Part shown: in pieces, positions 7,863-11,050 of the stretch
How positions within the stretch are numbered: position 1 is the first letter of the stretch
How the letters are laid out: each line of letters starts with the position of its first letter
Source of the DNA: CAYVCP01 sp964450565
GTDB lineage: Bacteria; Patescibacteriota; Minisyncoccia; Minisyncoccales; CG1-02-41-26
Length of the DNA: 11,050 nucleotides
NCBI GenBank assembly: GCA_964450565.1
Contig: CAYVCP010000016.1
Span: 1-11,050, forward strand
Direction: 5' to 3'
Notes under the pieces: model-generated
What the model saw: only the letters and a program-made list of their open reading frames with translations
What the model was told of the DNA's origin: nothing
Databases searched by the model: none
Position numbers and translations under genes: made by a program

Positions 7863-8315
7863 TTAAGCTGGTTTGACCACCACCCTTCTTTGAGAACCAA
7901 TACCAATACTTTCTGTCTTGATATCAGATCTTTTTTGAAGCTCTAAATGAATAACCCTTCTCTCAAAAGCATTCATCGGAAATAAGGCTTGTTCTTTATG
8001 TTCTAAAGAAACCCTATTAGCTGTTTCTTGCGCCAACCCTTGAAGATATTTCTCTTTATTCTCTTTATATTGATTAATATCAACATTTAAATATAGGGGG
8101 CTGTCTATTTGTTTTCTAATTATTCTACCTAAAATTGATTGTAGATCGCTCAAAATCACTCCTTGTTGACCTATAAAAACCTGCCCCTCTTCAGAGCTCA
8201 ATTTTAAGTTTAAACAATCCTCTTCATCTTTCATTTCAAAATCAAAATCGAAAGTGCTCTTTTTAATAAACTCTTTAATTATTTTCTCTGCTTTTTTCTT
8301 GTGTTTCTTGTCCAT
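7863..8315 (-). CDS. jag: Jag/KhpB-type KH-R3H RNA-binding protein
   Basis: This protein has 150 residues from the ATG at 8315. The KH domain covers about 10-80 and has the RNA-gripping loop GQQG at 49-52, followed by VILSDLQSILGR, as in the usual GkrGetLdaLQ pattern. The R3H domain covers about 85-149. It contains R119 and H123 spaced RxxxH within NAFERRVIHL, then TESIGIGSQRRVVVKP at 134-149. It lacks the separate Jag N-terminal domain of Firmicutes, as is common for short versions. Jag/KhpB binds RNA, and in Firmicutes it works with the small KH protein KhpA in cell-envelope control. Its position straight after yidC is the widely conserved arrangement. A TTG six codons upstream (8333) could also be a start; I prefer the ATG. 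Either way the beginning overlaps the end of yidC, by 41 bases from the ATG. Confidence 0.92.
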   Translation of the reverse strand: MDKKHKKKAEKIIKEFIKKSTFDFDFEMKDEEDCLNLKLSSEEGQVFIGQQGVILSDLQSILGRIIRKQIDSPLYLNVDINQYKENKEKYLQGLAQETANRVSLEHKEQALFPMNAFERRVIHLELQKRSDIKTESIGIGSQRRVVVKPA

Positions 8316-9021
8316 ATGATCTTTTATTAACAATACTTTGTTCCGCTATGGTAAAAACAACGCTCGTTAGCCAATAAAGCCCTATAATTGCTCCTATTTT
8401 CCAAATAATAAAAAAAGACATTAGGGGAATTATAAAAAGCATTTGTTTTTGCATAGCAGAAGCAAAATCTTTTTTGTCTGTCTTGTTCGCGCTAGAAGAT
8501 TTTTTAACCTGATAAAACTGAAATACTGCTGTTATAATTGCTAACATTATAATAAAGATTTTATTCTCTAGACTTACAACACCTAAAAAGTTAGTACTTA
8601 TTACCCCAGGGTTAGGCACGAAGCTATACAAAAAACCAGCAACATTATCTTGTGTTAACCCGCTTAAAAAAACTCTATACAAAGCAATAATAATAGGAAG
8701 TTGGATTAAAAGGGGTAAACAACCAGAGGTTGGACTTATTTTTTCTTTCTTATAAAGATCCATCATTGCCCTAGACTGTTCCTGTCTATCGTCTTTATAT
8801 TTTCTTTGAATTTCTTTTATTTTAGGCTGTAAAACAGACATAGCCTTTTGAGATCTTATGCTTTTTAAAGATAGGGGGTGTAATAAAAGCTTGATAATTA
8901 AAGTAAGGGCAATAACAGCCAAACCAAAATCATGCCCCGGTATATAAACATAAAGAAGTACTAAGGCATTCAAAAATGGTTGATATAAAATTGTATTAAA
9001 ACTTTGTGTTAAAAAATTCAT
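8275..9021 (-). CDS. yidC: YidC/Oxa1 membrane protein insertase
   Basis: This 248-residue protein inserts membrane proteins alone or with SecYEG. It is the short form without the large periplasmic domain of Gram-negative YidC. The first core helix lies at about 31-50, followed by the charged cytoplasmic hairpin (51-96, with QPKIKEIQRKYKDDRQEQSR). Next come the signature PTSGCLPLLIQLPI at 97-110 and helices at about 103-121, 154-171, 193-207 and 209-227. The hydrophilic groove residue, usually arginine, is K44 here (LIIKLLLHP), so the positive charge is kept. The start overlaps the yidD stop by four bases (ATGA), and a strong Shine-Dalgarno sequence lies inside the end of yidD. The T4SS and surface genes downstream encode several membrane proteins that could be clients, which is an inference from position only. 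Confidence 0.96.
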   Translation of the reverse strand: MNFLTQSFNTILYQPFLNALVLLYVYIPGHDFGLAVIALTLIIKLLLHPLSLKSIRSQKAMSVLQPKIKEIQRKYKDDRQEQSRAMMDLYKKEKISPTSGCLPLLIQLPIIIALYRVFLSGLTQDNVAGFLYSFVPNPGVISTNFLGVVSLENKIFIIMLAIITAVFQFYQVKKSSSANKTDKKDFASAMQKQMLFIIPLMSFFIIWKIGAIIGLYWLTSVVFTIAEQSIVNKRSYGQETQEKSRENN

Positions 9022-9215
9022 GGTAAATCAACGCCTCCCTGAGAAAAAGGATGGCACCTTAATATTCTCAGAAAAGACAAAAAACTTCCTTTTAAAATTC
9101 CATGCTTCTCTATAGCTAAAATACTATATTGAGAACAAGAAGGAGAGAAACGACATCTATTGGGCAACAAGGGAGAAATAACCTTTTGATAAATTTTTAT
9201 TATTTTGATAATCAT
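9018..9215 (-). CDS. yidD: YidD family membrane protein insertion factor
   Basis: This 65-residue protein matches the YidD (DUF37) family nearly end to end. It has an N-terminal amphipathic helix IIKIYQKVISPLLP (5-18), then the signature RCRFSPSCSQYSILAIEKHG at 20-39, and RCHPFSQGGVDLP at 53-65. The three conserved cysteines are C21, C27 and C54. YidD is a small protein at the inner face of the membrane that assists YidC-dependent insertion. It typically lies between rnpA and yidC, as here. It overlaps rnpA and yidC by four bases each (ATGA at both ends). The length is normal for a compact member, which ends straight after the conserved GxDxP element. Confidence 0.95.
   Translation of the reverse strand: MIIKIIKIYQKVISPLLPNRCRFSPSCSQYSILAIEKHGILKGSFLSFLRILRCHPFSQGGVDLP
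9034..9038 (-). promoter_or_regulatory. Strong Shine-Dalgarno site for yidC
   Basis: On the minus strand GGAGG, within CAGGGAGGCG, lies 12 bases before the yidC ATG, inside the last codons of yidD. It is the clearest ribosome binding site I found in the window. Most other starts here have weak or no such sequence. It supports the chosen yidC start, although the spacing is a little long and the bases also encode the conserved QGG of YidD. Confidence 0.6.
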
Positions 9216-9553
9216 GACAATAATTTTGCATCCTTTAAAATTTGACCTATATCCTTTTCAATATCCCAAAAATCTTTATTTGTAATCGCTGGCCTTGCAA
9301 AAAAAACTATATCGTACCCCTTCTTTAAAAAAACGTGTTGCTTTCTTACTGCCTGTTTCATCCTCCTTCTTATCTTATTACGAACAACAGCCTTTTTAGA
9401 TATTTTTTTACTACAAACAAATCCTACCCTTGTTTTATCTTCATTATTTCTCACAAATCTTAAAACTAAAAAACCACTTCTTTCTACCCCCCCTTGCATA
9501 GAAACTCTTTCAAAATCTTTTTTCTTTTTAAGCCTGTGGCCTTTTTTCAACAT
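9212..9553 (-). CDS. rnpA: Ribonuclease P protein component
   Basis: This is a 113-residue basic protein, the usual length for RnpA. It binds RNase P RNA and helps cleave 5' leaders from precursor tRNAs. The N-terminus LKKGHRLKKKKDFERV (2-17) matches the family start. The central strand is RVGFVCSKKISKKAVVRNK (42-60), and the RNR-type signature is AVVRNKIRRRMKQAVR at 55-70. The C-terminal part contains GYDIVFFARPAI at 79-90. The ATG shares its A with the last base of the rpmH stop (TAATG), so the two genes are probably translationally coupled. The RNase P RNA gene itself is not in this window. Confidence 0.97.
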   Translation of the reverse strand: MLKKGHRLKKKKDFERVSMQGGVERSGFLVLRFVRNNEDKTRVGFVCSKKISKKAVVRNKIRRRMKQAVRKQHVFLKKGYDIVFFARPAITNKDFWDIEKDIGQILKDAKLLS

Positions 9554-9687
9554 TAAACACTTAATTTTTGCCTTTTCTTTTCCCTTCTTGATTTAATTAT
9601 TCTTTGCCCTGCCTTTGTTCTCATTCTTTCTAAAAACCCATGTGTTCTTTTTCTCTTTTTTTTCTTTGGCTGGTATGTTTGAGACAT
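9553..9687 (-). CDS. rpmH: 50S ribosomal protein L34
   Basis: This is a 44-residue highly basic protein encoded on the minus strand from the ATG at 9687 to TAA at 9553-9555. It starts MSQTYQPKKKKRKRTHGFL, close to the universal L34 pattern K-R-T-Y-Q-P-S-x-R-K-R-x-R-T-H-G-F. It continues with RMRTKAGQRIIKSRREKKR (22-40). The canonical second residue region KR is replaced by SQ. L34 sits in the large ribosomal subunit. It heads the minus-strand gene series and faces dnaA across the intergenic region, as in most bacteria. The leader from the predicted promoter is only about ten bases and carries no Shine-Dalgarno sequence. Confidence 0.97.
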   Translation of the reverse strand: MSQTYQPKKKKRKRTHGFLERMRTKAGQRIIKSRREKKRQKLSV

Positions 9688-9703
9688 ATATTTTTATTTA
9701 AAA

Positions 9704-9712
9704 ATTATAACA
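9704..9712 (-). promoter_or_regulatory. rpmH operon promoter, extended -10
   Basis: On the minus strand TGTTATAAT gives a perfect TATAAT preceded by the TGn extension. The -35 hexamer at 17-base spacing (9727-9732, TTTCTA) matches only three of six bases, which an extended -10 can compensate. Predicted transcription starts near 9697, leaving about ten bases before the rpmH ATG. With no terminator seen downstream, this promoter may serve the whole minus-strand series. Confidence 0.6.
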
Positions 9713-9769
9713 AAATATTTAAAATATAGAAAGGGTTAAATTGTCATAGTATGCTATTCTTCCCACAAG

Positions 9770-9778
9770 TTATCCACA
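9770..9778 (+). promoter_or_regulatory. Consensus DnaA box
   Basis: TTATCCACA is an exact match to the DnaA binding consensus. It lies 44 bases upstream of the -35 element of the dnaA promoter, where it could serve initiation, dnaA autorepression, or both. A weaker CCCACA sequence ends 11 bases earlier, at 9767, with three mismatches to the full consensus. Confidence 0.75.
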
Positions 9779-9821
9779 GCTTGTAAACAGAAAAATCGTT
9801 TTCGTTGATTTTAAAGCTTAC

Positions 9822-9850
9822 TTGCAGTATGGTTAAATTACTAAGATAAT
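9822..9850 (+). promoter_or_regulatory. dnaA promoter
   Basis: TTGCAG (9822-9827) and GATAAT (9845-9850) are separated by exactly 17 bases and match the sigma-70 consensus at four and five of six positions. Transcription would begin near 9857, about 20 bases before the dnaA ATG. The leader is A/T only in its last part and has no Shine-Dalgarno sequence. The -10 box lies partly inside an inverted repeat. Confidence 0.6.
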
Positions 9851-9868
9851 AATAGTAAATTATTATTA
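9847..9868 (+). repeat. A/T inverted repeat over the dnaA -10 and start site
   Basis: TAATAATA (9847-9854) is repeated in inverted orientation as TATTATTA (9861-9868), separated by six bases. The eight-base arms match perfectly. The repeat spans the end of the -10 box and the predicted transcription start. It could be an operator, part of the origin unwinding element, or chance in an A/T tract. The pairing is too weak to act as a terminator. Confidence 0.45.
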
Positions 9869-9877
9869 ATATAATTT

Positions 9878-11050
9878 ATGAATAACGAACAGCTTTGGCA
9901 GTCCGTTTTAGCACAAATACAGTTTTCTGTATCAAGGGCAAATTTCGCTACTTGGTTTAAAAACACAAAAATCATAACCAGCGAGCAAGGTGAGATAACG
10001 GTTTCTGTTCCAAACTCTTTTTCTAGGGAATGGCTTAACAGTAAATACCAGTCTCTTATTTTGAAAATTTTAAGATCTTCAGATAAAAATATACGACTTG
10101 TAAATTTTATCGTGGGGACTTCAGATCTCCAAGACGTAAAACAAAAGCCTGTTGCAATAAGAAAAGAAAGAGTAGAATCACAACTCCAATTTCAAGAGTT
10201 TAAAATTAACCGAGACACAAACCTTAATCCTCATTATGCTTTTGATAATTTTGTTGTAGGTGCATTCAATGAATTAGCGCATGCCGCTGCTTTTGCTGTT
10301 TCTGAATCTCCAGGATCAACCTATAATCCTTTGTTTATATATGGCGGAGTAGGATTGGGCAAAACTCATTTACTACAAGCCACTGGAAACAAAATCGCCC
10401 AATCGTTTCCTAAAAAGAAAATAAGCTATACTTCTGCTGAAAGATTTGTTTCTAAAATTGTAGAATCAATTAGAAATCAAGAGATTGAAAACCTAAAGCA
10501 AAGCTTGGGAAGCACTGATATTCTAATTATTGACGATGTGCAATTTTTCGCTGGTAAAGAAAAAACTCAAGAAGAATTCTTTCATATTTATAACACCCTT
10601 TACCAAAATCAAAAACAAATTATTCTATCTTCTGATAGACCACCAAATGCTATCCCAGCTATTACAGAAAGATTAAGGTCAAGGTTTGAAGGAGGAATGA
10701 TAGCAGATATTTCAGCTCCTGATATTGAAACCAGGTTAGCAATCTTAAAGTCAAAATGTGAAGAAAAAAATATCAACATTGAAGACAATATTTTAGAATA
10801 CATAGCAGTTAATATTCAAAAAAATATTAGAGAGTTAGAAGGAGCATTAAATAGATTGTTAATGTTTCATAAAATAAATCAAAAAATGCCAGACGTTGAA
10901 ACAACAAAGAAACTTCTAAAGAACCTTATTCTTGCTCCTAAAAAAGCAACCACAGCAAAAAAAATTATACAAGCCGTGTCATCTTTTTATGACCTACACC
11001 AAGAAGAAATATTATTACCAACAAGAAGAAAAGAAATAGTTAAACCTAGA
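9878..11050 (+). CDS. dnaA: Chromosomal replication initiator DnaA (3' end beyond window)
   Basis: The first 391 codons are present; the end of domain IV is cut off by the window. Domain I covers about 1-80 and starts MNNEQLWQSVLAQIQ, with the FATWFKNTKI segment at 23-32. Domain II is a short linker of about 30 residues. Domain III, the AAA+ ATPase, begins near NPHYAFDNFVVGAFN (117-131). It has Walker A GGVGLGKT at 156-163, Walker B ILIIDDVQ at 215-222, the sensor segment LSSDRPP at 250-256, and the arginine-finger region LRSRFEGG at 266-273. The residue after SRFE is glycine, where tryptophan is common. NIRELEGALNRL at 316-327 is the sensor-2 element. Domain IV starts after about 350 (KKIIQAVSSFY at 361-371). 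ATP-bound DnaA opens oriC; the likely origin lies directly upstream. The ATG at 9878 lacks a Shine-Dalgarno sequence. Confidence 0.98.
   Translation, partial: MNNEQLWQSVLAQIQFSVSRANFATWFKNTKIITSEQGEITVSVPNSFSREWLNSKYQSLILKILRSSDKNIRLVNFIVGTSDLQDVKQKPVAIRKERVESQLQFQEFKINRDTNLNPHYAFDNFVVGAFNELAHAAAFAVSESPGSTYNPLFIYGGVGLGKTHLLQATGNKIAQSFPKKKISYTSAERFVSKIVESIRNQEIENLKQSLGSTDILIIDDVQFFAGKEKTQEEFFHIYNTLYQNQKQIILSSDRPPNAIPAITERLRSRFEGGMIADISAPDIETRLAILKSKCEEKNINIEDNILEYIAVNIQKNIRELEGALNRLLMFHKINQKMPDVETTKKLLKNLILAPKKATTAKKIIQAVSSFYDLHQEEILLPTRRKEIVKPR

Larger units (their letters stand above)
9688..9877 (+). other. oriC: Candidate replication origin (oriC) between rpmH and dnaA
   Basis: This is the only intergenic region longer than 20 bases in the window. 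It has a perfect DnaA box, a related CCCACA sequence one helical turn away, and a very A/T-rich tract at about 9831-9877 that could be the unwinding element. It also has divergent promoters for rpmH and dnaA. An rpmH-dnaA spacer is a common origin site in bacteria. Only one consensus box is visible, which is few, so other boxes may lie beyond dnaA or be degenerate. Strand-composition skew across a full genome would settle it. Confidence 0.55.

Noticed and set aside
7713..7946. 77-codon plus-strand frame
   Set aside because: It is antisense to the PrgI-like and jag genes, both of which are recognised families.
8316..8333. TTG start for jag at 8333
   Set aside because: It adds six residues without homology value and lengthens the overlap with yidC. 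The ATG at 8315 is simpler, though not proven.
4575..9215. Recoded UGA (glycine code of Gracilibacteria)
   Set aside because: UGA ends rnpA, yidD, the TraC-like gene and the 139-residue gene exactly where the next ATG overlaps, so it acts as a stop.
10609..10803. 64-codon minus-strand frame
   Set aside because: It is antisense to the conserved ATPase domain of dnaA.

Overview
The window is AT-rich bacterial chromosome, roughly one third G+C by eye. It carries the classic origin neighbourhood: dnaA on the plus strand, diverging from an rpmH-rnpA-yidD-yidC-jag series on the minus strand. The jag gene is followed directly by PrgI-like, TraC-like and VirB4-like type IV secretion (T4SS) genes and by a very large surface-protein gene. 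That order, with short proteins, tight ATGA overlaps and a compact intergenic region, points to Candidatus Patescibacteria (CPR), most likely a Parcubacteria-type lineage. TGA is used as a stop in several tight overlaps, which argues against the UGA-as-glycine code of Gracilibacteria and Absconditabacteria. The lineage call is an inference from gene order and protein style, not from a phylogeny.

Region by region: positions 9878-11050 hold the first 391 codons of dnaA, cut off by the window end. Positions 9688-9877 are the only sizeable intergenic stretch. It holds divergent promoter candidates for rpmH and dnaA, one perfect DnaA box and an A/T-only inverted repeat, so it is the likely oriC. 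Positions 7863-9687 carry rpmH, rnpA, yidD, yidC and jag, which serve ribosome assembly, tRNA 5' processing, membrane-protein insertion and RNA binding. Positions 1-7843 carry the T4SS-like module: a PrgI family membrane protein, a VirB4 system split into a small TraC-like protein and a complete ATPase, a 139-residue two-helix membrane protein of unknown family, and a giant protein of at least 1526 residues whose gene runs off the left edge.

All nine complete minus-strand genes plus the giant one lie nose to tail. The largest gap is 19 bases and no terminator was seen, so transcription from the rpmH promoter could in principle reach the giant gene. The giant protein starts with a signal peptide and two membrane helices laid out like the T4SS pilin (VirB2/TrbC-like) proteins of CPR bacteria. 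It continues into about 1400 residues of apparently extracellular, cysteine-containing sequence that I do not recognise. A VirB4 motor, a PrgI-type inner-membrane part and a pilin-headed giant protein, without a visible relaxase or coupling ATPase, suggest a surface appendage or secretion machine rather than a conventional conjugation system. This is the most interesting part of the window. No tRNA, rRNA, CRISPR array or insertion sequence was seen.
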